In this document: piece by piece, positions 28,714 to 40,100 of the stretch | How positions within the stretch are numbered: position 1 is the stretch's first letter | Layout: the number at the start of each line of letters is the position of its first letter | Assembly: GCA_963210315.1 (NCBI GenBank) | Contig: OY723241.1 | Span: 1,798,001 to 1,862,000 of the forward strand | Length of the DNA: 64,000 bases | Direction: 5' to 3' | Origin: Rhynchopus euleeides | Lineage: Eukaryota > Euglenozoa > Diplonemea > Diplonemida > Diplonemidae | Program-made: the position numbers and the translations under genes | Notes under the pieces: generated by a model | What the model saw: only the letters and a program-made list of their open reading frames with translations | Told to the model about the DNA's origin: nothing | The model's database searches: none

Positions 28714-29352
28714 ATGGCGATTGTGACAGAGATTAGCGTGAGCGGGACGGTGCCAGGTGACGCTGTGGCGGATGTGGTCACCTTGGCTGAGGGGCTGTGT
28801 GGGTACGACGTGCGGCGGGAGGCAGAGCACGAGGTGCTGCTGATGCACAAGGCAGGGCATGCCATGCGCCTCCGCCGCAGGGCAATGGCGCAGAGCACGG
28901 CATCTGCGGAGGAGGGGCGCGTAGCAATGCTCCGTGCAGACTGGCAGCTTCATCACATCCGCGAAAGGCTGCTGTGCAAGACTGCGCTTGCCCGACGCAC
29001 CACGCACACAACACTCCCCTGCAACCCGTGCGTGGGGTCCGGCGGCGCTGCCCCCATCATCGACTTCCTGGAGACGACCTGCGGCTTCGCGGAGCAGGCG
29101 AACTTCCTGAAGGAAGGCTTCGTCGCCCCTTTCGAGGGTGGGGCCACCCTCCACATCTTCCAGCTGCGCGTGATGGGCGGTGCGCCCACAGAGGACCCGG
29201 TGCAGGCGCGGCTCGTCAGCCCCGACCACTGGGTGGTGGAGATCCGCTGCACGCTGCCCGACAGGGAGGAGGTGGAGGCGAACTTGGGGCGCATCCACAG
29301 GGTCAGCGAGCCGTTTGAGCACCTTGTCCACTTCCAACCGCTGACCGGCTAG
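28714..29352 (+). CDS. MED18: Mediator complex subunit 18
   Basis: MED18 is a head-module subunit of Mediator, the nuclear complex that links activators to RNA polymerase II, and pairs with MED20. The 212-residue product from ATG 28714 is close to the usual 208 or so. The N-terminus, ISVSGTVPGDAVADVVTLAE and then GLCG, matches the family opening strand and helix (human YLLQGSILDSNLESLLHRL then GLC). The C-terminal half has the family signature: IIDFLETTCGF, ANFLKEGFVAPFEGGATLHI with FQLRV (human FVAKGYLFRKGIMKITVYQI), VVEIRCT, and the closing FEHLVHFQPL (human LKPLVHLEKI). It is a single exon, unlike PA28 and LSM12 nearby. An upstream in-frame extension without an ATG exists to 28696 and is not used. 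Confidence 0.75.
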   Translation: MAIVTEISVSGTVPGDAVADVVTLAEGLCGYDVRREAEHEVLLMHKAGHAMRLRRRAMAQSTASAEEGRVAMLRADWQLHHIRERLLCKTALARRTTHTTLPCNPCVGSGGAAPIIDFLETTCGFAEQANFLKEGFVAPFEGGATLHIFQLRVMGGAPTEDPVQARLVSPDHWVVEIRCTLPDREEVEANLGRIHRVSEPFEHLVHFQPLTG

Positions 29353-29855
29353 CCCGCAGGGGCCTGGGTGGTGGTGGGGGGCGTGCGTGTTCAAACTGCT
29401 GAGGAGAGGTTCGCTCGGCAGGGCCACTCGTCGGCCGCGTCTAGCCCGGGGTGGGGTGGTGTGGTGTGGGTGTGGCGTTGGGGCGAGCGCTTGCAGTGGG
29501 CATCTATCGCATCAGAGCTCGGCAGGCCCACCCACCCACCCGGCGAAACGGTGGTGCATCGTCTCCTGCGTTCGCAAAAGAGGGAGGGAGGGGTGGGTGG
29601 GTGGGTGGGTGGGGGTGGCAGGCTGACAGGCAGGGATAGAGTACGCCCCTGTGTTTCTGTGTCCCCAAGAAGCTGACCCCAGACCAACCCGGTGACTGCC
29701 GCCTCTCGCAGTAGTGTGCATTGATCATGCTGTCCCATCCCGCGCCCCGCAAGGGGGGGGGGGGGTGTGTGTTTTTGAGATTGCAGCGGTTGCACCGCCC
29801 TTGACGTCGCCACACCGCACCACCAGACAGGTAAGGCCAAGCAAGTCTGGAATCA
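29353..29855. other. Intergenic between MED18 and DUF4116 gene A
   Basis: G-rich spacer with GGGT repeats near 29598-29615 and a G run at 29754-29764. No gene is supported. It should contain the promoter of the downstream DUF4116 gene. Confidence 0.5.
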
Positions 29856-31955
29856 ATGGAGGTGTCCCTGAAGGACAGGCTGACTGGGGATCAGCATGTG
29901 GTGTCCATCGAGGAGGGCGACACGCCGGTTCATCTCAAGGCAAAGACACTCGACGTGGTGCTCGGGTCGCCCGCTGACGCACTTCCCGAAGATGTGGAGC
30001 TGTCGGTGGATGGGGAGGTGCTCGACGACAGCACCCCTCTGTGCGGTGCCGCAGGTGTGTCGCAGGGGTGCTGCATCGATGTGGCGCTGTCCGGTGCACG
30101 CTTCGTTGAGGTGTTGGAGATGCAGCATTTTGCCAACCCGATTGCTGCCATACCTGCCTGGGCACGGCGTCTGCGTGATGTAGCGCTTGCGATAGTGCAG
30201 TGTGACGGTATGGCGTTGCAGCACCTCGATGAGTCATTCCGCAATGACAAGTGCATTGTCACTGCAGCGGTGCACAATCACGGTGACGCAGTTGAGTACG
30301 CTTCCGAAGACCTGCGTGCAGATAAGGATGTCGCGCTGATGTCCGCCCTGGCTTTGTCTGATCCCGAGTTTCTATCACCTGCACTGTTCGACAACAAACC
30401 CTTCGTCCTCACTCTTGTGCAGAGGCTGAGTTATGCACTCTATGTTGCCGATGTAGCGCTGCAAGCCGACAAGGAGGTGGTCATGGCAGCAGTCCAATTC
30501 TCCGGCGACTCACTCGAGTGCGCCTGTAAGTCCCTCCGCAACGACAGGCAGGTGATCATGGCGGCAGGTAGTGGCATCAAACACGCAAGTGCTGCACTGC
30601 GCAACGACAAGGAGCTTGCTCTCCGTGCCCTACGGATGGGTTACGATCATACTACTGCGGAGTCTGTGTGTGGCAACAGGCAGGACACGCTGACTGCCGT
30701 GCGTCTCTGGGGATCGGTCTGCTTCACGCCTACATCTCCCGCACTACACCACTTCCAACGTGAGGCTGTGCTGTGGAACGGCGAGGTGTTCGAACATTAC
30801 CCCGAGGTAGTGCCGCCGTGGTCAGATGTGCCGCTTGACCAAGACCGAGACCTCGTCATTGCAGCAGTCGAGACCTTCCCCGGTGCGCTCGAAGAGGCCC
30901 ACCCTTCCCTCCAGGGCGACAGGGAGGTGGTACTCGCTGCGATGCACAGCAGAGGGGCGGGTCAGTCCGCTGCACTTCGCTGTGCACCCACACACCTGAA
31001 GCAGGATGAGGAGGTGGTGCTGGCAGGTGTGCGGCGTGACCCTTACGTGCTCCGTGAAGCAGACGTTTCACTTCGCCAAAAGAGAGATTTTGTGATGCAG
31101 TGTGTCAAGCTGCAGGGACGTGCCTTGGAGCATGCTGACCCCTCTGTGTCCAGCGACACGGAGGTGCAACTTGCTGCCGTGACACAGGACCCGATTATCT
31201 TGAGGGATTGTGATGAGTCGATCTGCAGCAATAGAGAGGTGGTCCTCAACGCCGTGCGGAAGAACGGTGAGGTGCTGAGGGTTGTTTCAAACAACCTGCG
31301 CAAGGATCGTGAGGTCACGCTCGCTGCTGTGAAGTCGTCGCAGGCTGCACTCGGATGTGCTGATATGACATTCCGCAAGGACGAGGAGGTGGTGTTCGCA
31401 GCCACACACACTGACGGGAAGGCTTTGCAGCACGCCGACCCTTCGTTCCTCAGCAACAGAGACTTCATGCTGGCAGCCGTACGCAAGTGCGGGTGCGCCC
31501 TTCACTACGCCAGTGCTTCACTGTGCCTTGATGAGGAGCTTCAACTAGCGGCCGTCTTGCAGGACGGGAGGGCGCTGCGGTACGCTAATCCTTCACTGCG
31601 AAGCGACAGGTCGGTTGTTCTTCAAGCGGCTCGTGCACACGGCGATGCACTGCGGTTCGCCGATCCTATCTTCTGTGGTGACGAGGAGGTGGTGCTCGCA
31701 GCCGTGACGAGTTGCGGCAGTGCGCTGCGCCTCGCCCACAACACACTGTGGAACAAGCGCGAGGTGGTGCTGGCCGCCGTACGCCAGGAGGGATGTGCCC
31801 TGAGGTACGCCCCCACAGCGCTGTGCTGTGACAAGGAAGTGGTGCTGGCGGCTGTGCGTGCTGACCCAGACGCCTATATCCACGCGTCTGCCCCGCTGCG
31901 CCGCGACAGCGACATCATTGCTGCTGCCTTCCCTGAGCTGCATCTTCAAAAGTGA
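29856..31955 (+). CDS. DUF4116 repeat protein A with ubiquitin-like N-terminus
   Basis: The product has 699 residues in one exon. Residues 1-78 look ubiquitin-like: MEVSLKDRLTGDQHVVSIEE, then DTPVHLK, then VDGEVLDDSTPL with GVSQGCCIDVAL, in the order of ubiquitin's strands. About 20 or more short units of roughly 24-25 residues follow, with the pattern (N/R)xDxEVVLAAVxxxGxALxxAxxSL. DUF4116 is usually counted as about 50 residues, that is, two such units. The units form helical hairpins like those of TPR or ankyrin-type scaffolds, but their biochemical role is unknown. The repeats here differ from each other at both protein and DNA level, indicating an old array. It is a paralogue of the gene at 44504, which has the same N-terminus but nearly identical repeats. 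Confidence 0.8.
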   Translation: MEVSLKDRLTGDQHVVSIEEGDTPVHLKAKTLDVVLGSPADALPEDVELSVDGEVLDDSTPLCGAAGVSQGCCIDVALSGARFVEVLEMQHFANPIAAIPAWARRLRDVALAIVQCDGMALQHLDESFRNDKCIVTAAVHNHGDAVEYASEDLRADKDVALMSALALSDPEFLSPALFDNKPFVLTLVQRLSYALYVADVALQADKEVVMAAVQFSGDSLECACKSLRNDRQVIMAAGSGIKHASAALRNDKELALRALRMGYDHTTAESVCGNRQDTLTAVRLWGSVCFTPTSPALHHFQREAVLWNGEVFEHYPEVVPPWSDVPLDQDRDLVIAAVETFPGALEEAHPSLQGDREVVLAAMHSRGAGQSAALRCAPTHLKQDEEVVLAGVRRDPYVLREADVSLRQKRDFVMQCVKLQGRALEHADPSVSSDTEVQLAAVTQDPIILRDCDESICSNREVVLNAVRKNGEVLRVVSNNLRKDREVTLAAVKSSQAALGCADMTFRKDEEVVFAATHTDGKALQHADPSFLSNRDFMLAAVRKCGCALHYASASLCLDEELQLAAVLQDGRALRYANPSLRSDRSVVLQAARAHGDALRFADPIFCGDEEVVLAAVTSCGSALRLAHNTLWNKREVVLAAVRQEGCALRYAPTALCCDKEVVLAAVRADPDAYIHASAPLRRDSDIIAAAFPELHLQK

Positions 31956-33409
31956 AGCCCGTGTCTCTGAGACTGTGCCCAGGCCACGGTACCCATGCGC
32001 ACATCCCTCGAGGGTTGTTCAAATGCACTTGAAGATCACGTGTCGCTGGCGATACCGGGGTGATGGTCGTCAGGGTAGCGGACCTGGCGACTACTGTGGT
32101 GAACCCTGGTCGCCTTTGCGAACAGACCGTTGAGGTAACACGTCGAATAATCTACGCTGCACACGTTGTTTAATGTAGCGCATTGCGTGTCGGCTGCACG
32201 TATTCCTCTGGATATCCGGTGATTCGCTTAGGCCGCGAAAACCAGTCAGGCTGCACGCGGCGCTTAATGAAGCGCGCCGCGTGGCCAGAAGAAACTGTGG
32301 GAGGCAACCATGTTGCGTGTTTTTCACTGGGGCGCGTGGGACAAGTTCAACGCACACGTGGATCCCCCGGCTTTGCCTTCCTTCGCCTTCCTAATTTTAG
32401 TTCTTTTTCACCACCATCTTCTGCCCGTCACCTGTTGTTCGACCAGTCGAGCCGCGACCAGGAACGCCTCTGCAAACCCTGTGGTAGTGAGTGTCCGTTC
32501 GTCCTGCAGCGAAGACCCCCTTAATCGTATACAGTGGCAGGAAATGCACATTCCTTCCTTCCGTTCTATCTTTTAACCTTTTCCCGCCGGCCCACAGATA
32601 GGATCATGCTCTCCCTTATTATTGCTGTTCTTGCTGTTTGCTTTCGCTGGGTCCGCCCTGGCGAAGACCGGTGTCTTCTGCTAGTCTGGGGGGTCTGGCA
32701 ATTGCGCTGGGCTCCCTGGGCTCTGGATGAGTCAGTCTCAAAACAAAATCAATTCGTGTCGCTGGCTGCGATACGGGCATGCTGACACGACAAGAGGATT
32801 ACCGCCATCCACTGCAGGAGGGCTCTTCCTAGCCCGCCCCTCTGTAAGGCGCCTCCCCTGTCCGAGGCGGCTGCTGCCATCCCTCACACCCCTTTTCTTC
32901 TTGACCCGCTACGTGTATACGTACATACAGTGGGGTCATGGAAGCCACGTTCCCTGGTTTTGCCACTTCGGAGTAGCTAACTCAGGAAACTTTTCACTCC
33001 TTCTGTACATACCCACTCATCCCTGCCCCTCTCTCTCTTAAGTGTTGACAACGTGCCGCTGGCGTGCTGCCCCCTGAAGCTCCAGCCAACGCAAGCGCGG
33101 ACGAAAGCAAGCGTCGCGTGAGAGGGACCGCTTTCTCGTTGCAGTTTCGGCCTTCCAACGACATCCTCCCCTGACAGGCCTTAGCAGGTATTACCAGGAT
33201 CAAGGGAACCTGAGGTAGCAAGCCTCAGGCCCAGTGCACCCCTTCTTCTCCCTCACCCTCCTGGGGAAGGCCAACTAGCGGGGGCTGACCCTCGTGGAGT
33301 GGCAGGCATATTAAACGAATCGTGTACCCCACCTGGCACCTGGCGTCGCTGAAAGCCCCGCTCGGTGCTTGCCCCTCCCCTGCCCTCCACCGAATAAACA
33401 ACCCCTCCT
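31956..33409. other. Intergenic with small repeats
   Basis: No gene is recognised. The stretch contains two related imperfect palindromes (32158-32192 and 32252-32284) and the second copy of the 140-bp dispersed repeat (33071-33210). A T-rich region (32400-32640) is less GC-rich than its surroundings. Confidence 0.45.
33071..33210 (+). repeat. 140-bp dispersed repeat, copy 2
   Basis: This is the counterpart of 17771-17905, in the same orientation and diverged by scattered substitutions and short indels. No coding potential is shared between the copies. Confidence 0.7.
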
Positions 33410-35337
33410 GGGGGTCTTCGCTCCGGGTCAACTTGGGTCAACTTGGGTCAATTTGGGTCACCCTGGGGCTTTTCACCTTAGGAAAATGGGGGGCTTCGCT
33501 CCGGGTCAATCTGGGTCAGCTTGGGTCAGTGACCCGGAGCGAAGCCCCCCCTTAGGTGACCAAAAATAGGTGAAAATTTTTGCCTATGTTCCCTTGTGTC
33601 AAACTTGGAGTCTGACCCAAAAATCGGAATCTGTGACCCATGGTTTATATGGGCAAACCTGAAAATTTCCGACTTTTTCCTCAATTTTTCCCACTTCCTG
33701 GCCATACCTTTCCCGACCCAAAATCAAACAAATGCAGCGGAAAATGGCCAAAAATAGGCCAAAAAACCCCAAATTTTTTCCTATGGGAACGAACATGGGG
33801 GTCTTCGCTCCGGGTCAATTTGGGTCAACTTGGGTCAATTTGGGTCACCCTGGGGTTTTTCACCTTAGGAAAATGGGGGGCTTCGCTCCGGGTCAATCTG
33901 GGTCAGCTTGGGTCAGTGACCCGGAGCGAAGCCCCCCCCCTTAGGTGACCAAAAATAGGTGAAAATTTTTGCCTATGTTCCCTTGTGTCAAACTTGGAGT
34001 CTGACCCAAAAATCGGAATCTGTGACCCATGGTTTATATGGGCAAACCTGAAAATTTCCGACTTTTTCCTCAATTTTTCCCACTTCCTGGCCATACCTTT
34101 CCCGACCCAAAATCAAACAAATGCAGCGGAAAATGGCCAAAAATAGGCCAAAAAACCCCAAATTTTTTCCTATGGGAACGAACATGGGGGTCTTCGCTCC
34201 GGGTCAATTTGGGTCAACTTGGGTCAATTTGGGTCACCCTGGGGCTTTTCACCTTAGGAAAATGGGGGGCTTCGCTCCGGGTCAATCTGGGTCAGCTTGG
34301 GTCAGTGACCCGGAGCGAAGCCCCCCCCCTTAGGTGACCAAAAATAGGTGAAAATTTTTGCCTATGTTCCCTTGTGTCAAACTTGGAGTCTGACCCAAAA
34401 ATCGGAATCTGTGACCCATGGTTTATATGGGCAAACCTGAAAATTTCCGACTTTTTCCTCAATTTTTCCCACTTCCTGGCCATACCTTTCCCGACCCAAA
34501 ATCAAACAAATGCAGCGGAAAATGGCCAAAAATAGGCCAAAAAACCCCAAATTTTTTCCTATGGGAACGAACATGGGGGTCTTCGCTCCGGGTCAATTTG
34601 GGTCAACTTGGGTCAATTTGGGTCACCCTGGGGCTTTTCACCTTAGGAAAATGGGGGGCTTCGCTCCGGGTCAATCTGGGTCAGCTTGGGTCAGTGACCC
34701 GGAGCGAAGCCCCCCCCCTTAGGTGACCAAAAATAGGTGAAAATTTTTGCCTATGTTCCCTTGTGTCAAACTTGGAGTCTGACCCAAAAATCGGAATCTG
34801 TGACCCATGGTTTATATGGGCAAACCTGAAAATTTCCGACTTTTTCCTCAATTTTTCCCACTTCCTGGCCATACCTTTCCCGACCCAAAATCAAACAAAT
34901 GCAGCGGAAAATGGCCAAAAATAGGCCAAAAAACCCCAAATTTTTTCCTATGGGAACGAACATGGGGGTCTTCGCTCCGGGTCAATTTGGGTCAACTTGG
35001 GTCAATTTGGGTCACCCTGGGGCTTTTCACCTTAGGAAAATGGGGGGCTTCGCTCCGGGTCAATCTGGGTCAGCTTGGGTCAGTGACCCGGAGCGAAGCC
35101 CCCCCCCTTAGGTGACCAAAAATAGGTGAAAATTTTTGCCTATGTTCCCTTGTGTCAAACTTGGAGTCTGACCCAAAAATCGGAATCTGTGACCCATGGT
35201 TTATATGGGCAAACCTGAAAATTTCCGACTTTTTCCTCAATTTTTCCCACTTCCTGGCCATACCTTTCCCGACCCAAAATCAAACAAATGCAGCGGAAAA
35301 TGGCCAAAAATAGGCCAAAAAACCCCAAATTTTTTTC
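33410..35337 (+). repeat. 389-bp tandem repeat, about five copies
   Basis: Units start with GGGGGTCTTCGCTCCGGGTC at 33410, 33797, 34186, 34575 and 34964, and the last is cut short near 35337. Copies 2-5 are almost identical, so the array is young. Each unit has several GGGTCA repeats spaced by 8-9 bases, an internal inverted repeat (GGGGCTTCGCTCCGGGTCA to TGACCCGGAGCGAAGCCCC, about 65 bp overall) and an AT-richer part. Open frames of 63-102 codons repeat with the array and are taken as by-products. The CTTCGCTCCGGG ends resemble the MITE termini at 19021 and 42111. Confidence 0.95.
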
Positions 35338-37135
35338 CGGGGGGCTTCGCCCCCCGGACCCCCCTTGCGTGGGGGGCGAAGCCCCCCACGCCACACGCAC
35401 GTCCCGGCCGGTGGCTGGTTCGGTCGTCGTCGGCTGCGCTCAAAGGGCGTGCGGTAGCCGACGCCCTTTTGTGCTCGCCTCCTCCTCCCTCACTTCAGTA
35501 TGTCGTTTCAGGTGAGTCCGTGTTCCTGCTTTGTTCTTCTGTCGACTGGGACGGGCCAGTCCTCGTGGGTTGCCGGCCGGTGTGTCCTCCCCCGGGACAC
35601 CCTCCTCCTCCCACCACTTGCATCTGGTTCAGCTTCAGTGAGAGCTGAGCGGGAGCCATACTTGCTCTTTTGGACCAATTGACCGCAGTCCTGCATCATG
35701 AAGAGTTAGGTAATGCCCAGTCGCAGCCATCCCCCGACCCAGGTGTTCTGCCGTGGGCCAGGTCACCATCTGCAGGTCACCCCGTCACACACCAGTGGGC
35801 AGGCCCTGTCAAAGATATCGATGTGACTGCTCTTGCCGCAGGGCATCGGATGTGGGCCTGCATTGCATCCTGTTGCCGCTCAGTTCTGTTCCCACCGGAG
35901 CTTCTTGTTGCGCCGCAGGTCGAACAGCCTTTCGTGTGGTCGGCGCTGATCTTGTATAGAACGTAGGCAGTAGGCTGCTGTGGGTGACCTGCAGGTTACC
36001 CGTCCCTTTCGTGCAGGCAGCGCGAGAGGTGCGCTGTTTATGTGTGGGAGCACGGCAGCTGCCCCACACTCCATTCTGCTCTCTTGTCTGCTGTTTATGT
36101 TGAACAAGGTCTGGCTGCCAGTGATCTCGCTGGGGGTCGGGCAAACCAAAAAAGAGGTCGGGCACAGGGTGGCCGAGCTCGCGAGAAAAAAAGTGCAGCC
36201 CAACCCCGCCCCGACTTCCCGTGGTATGATGCAAACAGGATCGAATGCACGGCCACAGAACATTTTCACCCAATTCGAGAAGCACCGGATGTTGCTGCCT
36301 TTGGTCGTCCTGCTGGATCAAAAATCAGGAATCCAGCCCCCCAGCCGCCGGAGGCCACGGTAGTGAACATCCTGAAAGTCTTCGAAGGCTAGTCCCCACA
36401 CCGGTTGGTGCTGTTGCACATTCCAGGCGGGGATGGTCCTTCGCTTGGGGCATGATGAGGTGCGCTTCGATGAACACCATCAAGCCCCCAGCATGCCGTT
36501 GGGTTTTCATACGCTGCGGCGCATGAAAACTCGGCCACAAGGCCGAACCCAAAAGCCCCAAAATCTGACCCGGGAGGTAGGGCCGAGGGTACGGCCATGC
36601 CACCCCTGGCGGCCCACCCTCCCAAACAATTACAGAAAAAGGGAGGTGGGGCCGCGGCCCCCTGCCAGCCCTGGCACGGGATCGCTGCTGGCGGGTAGTT
36701 CAGGCTCGTGGCCCTCCTCGTTCCGGATAGCCCCTCGGACATCCAAATGATTCACGTGCAGCAGCCCATGCGCAGAGAACGGTGTGCCGTCTTGTACAGC
36801 AACTGTTGGACAACTGTTGAAATCGTTTTTCACCAAAAAAATCACTCTGCGGGCCAAGTCGAAGATTTTTCTGGGGACTTTTGGTGTCCCCAATTTTTCA
36901 ATTTTCGAAAAATAAGCTCACTTTGCTAAACTGGACCCAACTCCCCACACTCTTTTTTTCCGACTTTTTCACGGGTTTTTTCCGGTTTTTTTTGGTTTTT
37001 TTTGGCGGATGGAGCGAAGACCCCCCCTAAAGATTTTTTCGACAATGTGCCGCTCTTCTCTCTCTGCCCCTTCTCTGCACCCCCTCTGTTTCCCCTCCAC
37101 CGCCACACGACCGCCTCCAGGCCTCTACACCTGCG
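35338..37135. other. Intergenic; possible unassigned exons
   Basis: It begins with two GC palindromes around GGCTTCGCC (35338-35395), related to the preceding array. An ATG followed by three codons and GTGAGT (35501) resembles a first exon, and overlapping open frames at 35980-36392 look more coding-like than average, but the frames conflict and no family is recognised. Near 37012-37027 GGAGCGAAGACCCCCC repeats the array or MITE terminus. The end of the stretch is the leader of the THOC5-like gene. Confidence 0.4.
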
Positions 37136-40100
37136 ATGGAGGCAGCATGCCAGCAGGTGAAGCAAGCTGTTGAGCAATACCGCGAGGTGCTCGGCACCGT
37201 GACCGATGCTGAGCTCGGGGGCGGCCTGACGGACGCGCTGAAGACACGCCTCAACGCCGCCCTCACGGCGGTGCGCCAGGCCTCCGCCGCACACAACGCC
37301 GCTGTCGACAAGGCCACACAGGACTACAGCGAGAACGTCACCTGGTGGAACAGCGAGGGTGTCAAGACCGACTCCATCCGGCAGTCCCTCGAGGCCCAGG
37401 TGAAGCAGCTGAAGCGGTGCTACGCCATCCCACGCGCTGTCACCGATGGGTGCCTCGAATACACAGAAGACCCCGCAGGGGAGGCCTCTTCTGAGCCCCC
37501 GCGCAAACGCCTCCTCCGCACCCTGCAGCACGGCATCCAGATGAAGGTCGAGAAGGAGCGCCAGCTTGTCGAGCTGCGCGAGACCCGCATGTCATGCATG
37601 CCTCTGATGTGCCTCGAGACGCGGGCCCGCGTCCGCCAGCTCAACGCCGCATCCCAGGCCCTCATGGGCCTCCCCACGATGAACTTCAAGCCGCCGCTCA
37701 ACCCGCAGGGTCCTGCCGAATCGCTCCCACCCTCCATCCGCATCGCACACACCAACCTGCACGCCCTGCTGGCCTCCGCCGGCACCGCCGCCACGCCCCT
37801 CCTCAGCGACATTGCCGCAGATGAGAGCGGGTCCCTCTCCTTCTCCGCCGCGGGGGTGCGGTTCACGCTGTGCGTCGACACGCCTGCCACCCCCGCACCC
37901 CGCTTCGCGGGGGACAGTGTGGGCCCCTGCGGGTTGCGCCTTAAAGTGAAGAGCACCTGGGGGCTGGGCACGGAGCGCCTCGACTTCCTCACGCCGGGCA
38001 TCGCATGCGACGCGGTTCGGGCGGCGTGCGACGGGGAGGGGGGTCACGCCTTCCGCTGGCTCGAGCCGCTGTCAGGTGGGCCCAAGTGGAAGCACCTTGA
38101 CGTCTCTGCGGCGGCTTGCCTCCCAGGGGAGCCTCTGAATAGCTTCGGGCAAGTCCGGACGTATGAATCGCTCGACTTCATCCTCAGCCTGTTGCACGAG
38201 AGGGTGGCCCAGCAGGACAGCATCGAGGCGGGCATCGCTGGGTTTGCCACCTCACCCCACGGCGGGAGTGGCGGGTTCTCCCTGAGGCGTGCCGCTCCGG
38301 AGTCACTCCCCCCGCTCTGCGTCGGGTGTGTGTTGGAGAAGGCGGGCGACAGCAAGGTGGGGTTCCAGAAGGTGCTGATTCTCTACCCCATCGACGCGCC
38401 GTACCGCCCTGTGCATGTGTCGGTGGGGTTCGAGGAGGGGAGTGGTGGCGGTGTGCCGGCCATGGCGTCCGCAGCAGCGGACCCGCTGCTCTGCTGTGCG
38501 GAGGCAGGTGCGGTGGCGTCCGCGGAGGGGGTGGCGGTGAGCCGGGCGGTGAACCAGCGGCTGGGGCTGAAGAGCGCGTTGCGGAAGGGCCTCTCTGCGC
38601 CCTGCGTTGTGCCGACACCGGCGGAAGTGCTCGACATGGTGCTGGATGTGCAGCAGAACCCTCCCACAGAGCTCGACCAGCAGACGAAAAATGCACAGGT
38701 ATGAATGGCTCCGTGCAGAGATACACTAAAACATCAGTGGGTTTCACAATTTTTTAAAAGGAGCTCGGGTGGATTTATACCCCCCTCCCCCCGGTGTTTG
38801 TTGGCGGCTCTCGGAAATTTTCCGGTAAAATTCGGCGAGACTTTACCTCCAAATCGGAGGTGGAGATGCACCAAAATGCATGTTTTCAGCAGCCTCCAGG
38901 TGTCTGTCGCCAAGACGTAATGAAATTCTTGGTTAATTTAGGGGAGGCGGACAGAGAAAATTTCTAGCACAAAAACTACTTTTTCAACAAACACCTTCTC
39001 CGGCCGGTACCAACCCCCCATATGGTCTTTTTGGGGTCCTAGAGGACCGTCTTCAACTCTCTTCACGACTTAAATGCTCGCCGTTTGCTTTTAAGATCGT
39101 AAAAACACGTTTTGTGACAGAGCTGGCGGGACTACCAATTTTGAGAGTGTAGCTATCGAAAAAAAGGCACGTGGACCCCTTCCAGGTCCCAGAAATGGGG
39201 TCCCAGGACCCCAGACCCACGAAATCGAAGTCTGTGGGGTGAAGACGGTGTTCCAGGTGTCGAAAACACACACAGAACCGCTTCCTGTGTGTCTAGGTGG
39301 CATTGGATGACTGAAGACGGTCACACAGAGACCGTCTTCAGGGAAGATTTCCCCAAGCGACGAGATTCACCGGATGTGTTGTGGAAATGACGGGAAGGAC
39401 ACAGAGAATCCCAGACAAACGGAAATCATGTGGACGAGTTCTCCGTAAGGCAGGCTGTTCCACACTGCAGAGATTCCCACGATAGTTTCCCCGCACCGCG
39501 GAGATTCCCACCATAGTTTCCCCGCACCGTGGAGATTCCCATGATAGCTTCCCCGCACCGCAGGTATTCCCAGGTTAGTTTCCCCGCACCGTGGAGATTC
39601 CCATGATAGTTTCCCCGCACCGCAGGTATTCCCAGGTTAGTTTCCCCGCACCGCGGAGATTCCCAAGGTAGTTTCCCCGCACCGTCGAGATTCCCACGAT
39701 AGTTTCCCCGCACCGCGGAGATTCCCAGGGTAGTTTCCCCGCACCGTGGAGATTCCCATGATAGTTTCCCCGCACCGCAGGTATTCCCAGGTTAGTTTCC
39801 CCGCACCGCGGAGATTCCCAAGGTAGTTTCCCCGCACCGTCGAGATTCCCACGATAGTTTCCCCGCACCGCGGAGATTCCCACGATAGTTTCTCCGCACC
39901 GTAGAGATTCCCAGCCTAGTTTCCCCGCACCGCGGAGATTCCCACGATAGTTTCCCCGCACCGCAGATATTCCCAGGTTAGTTTCCCCGCACCGCGGAGA
40001 TTCCCATGATAGTTTCCCCGCACCGTCGAGATTCCCGTGATAGTTTCCCCGCACCGTCGAGATTCCCACGATAGTTTCCCCGCACCGCGGAGATTCCCAC

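Noticed and set aside
33640-35115. 102-codon plus and 63-70-codon frames repeated every 389 bp
   Set aside because: They follow the tandem array exactly and have no family match; treated as by-products of the repeat.
35980-36392. Overlapping coding-like frames before the THOC5-like gene
   Set aside because: Two frames look equally plausible, no homology is recognised, and no splice set gives a consistent protein.
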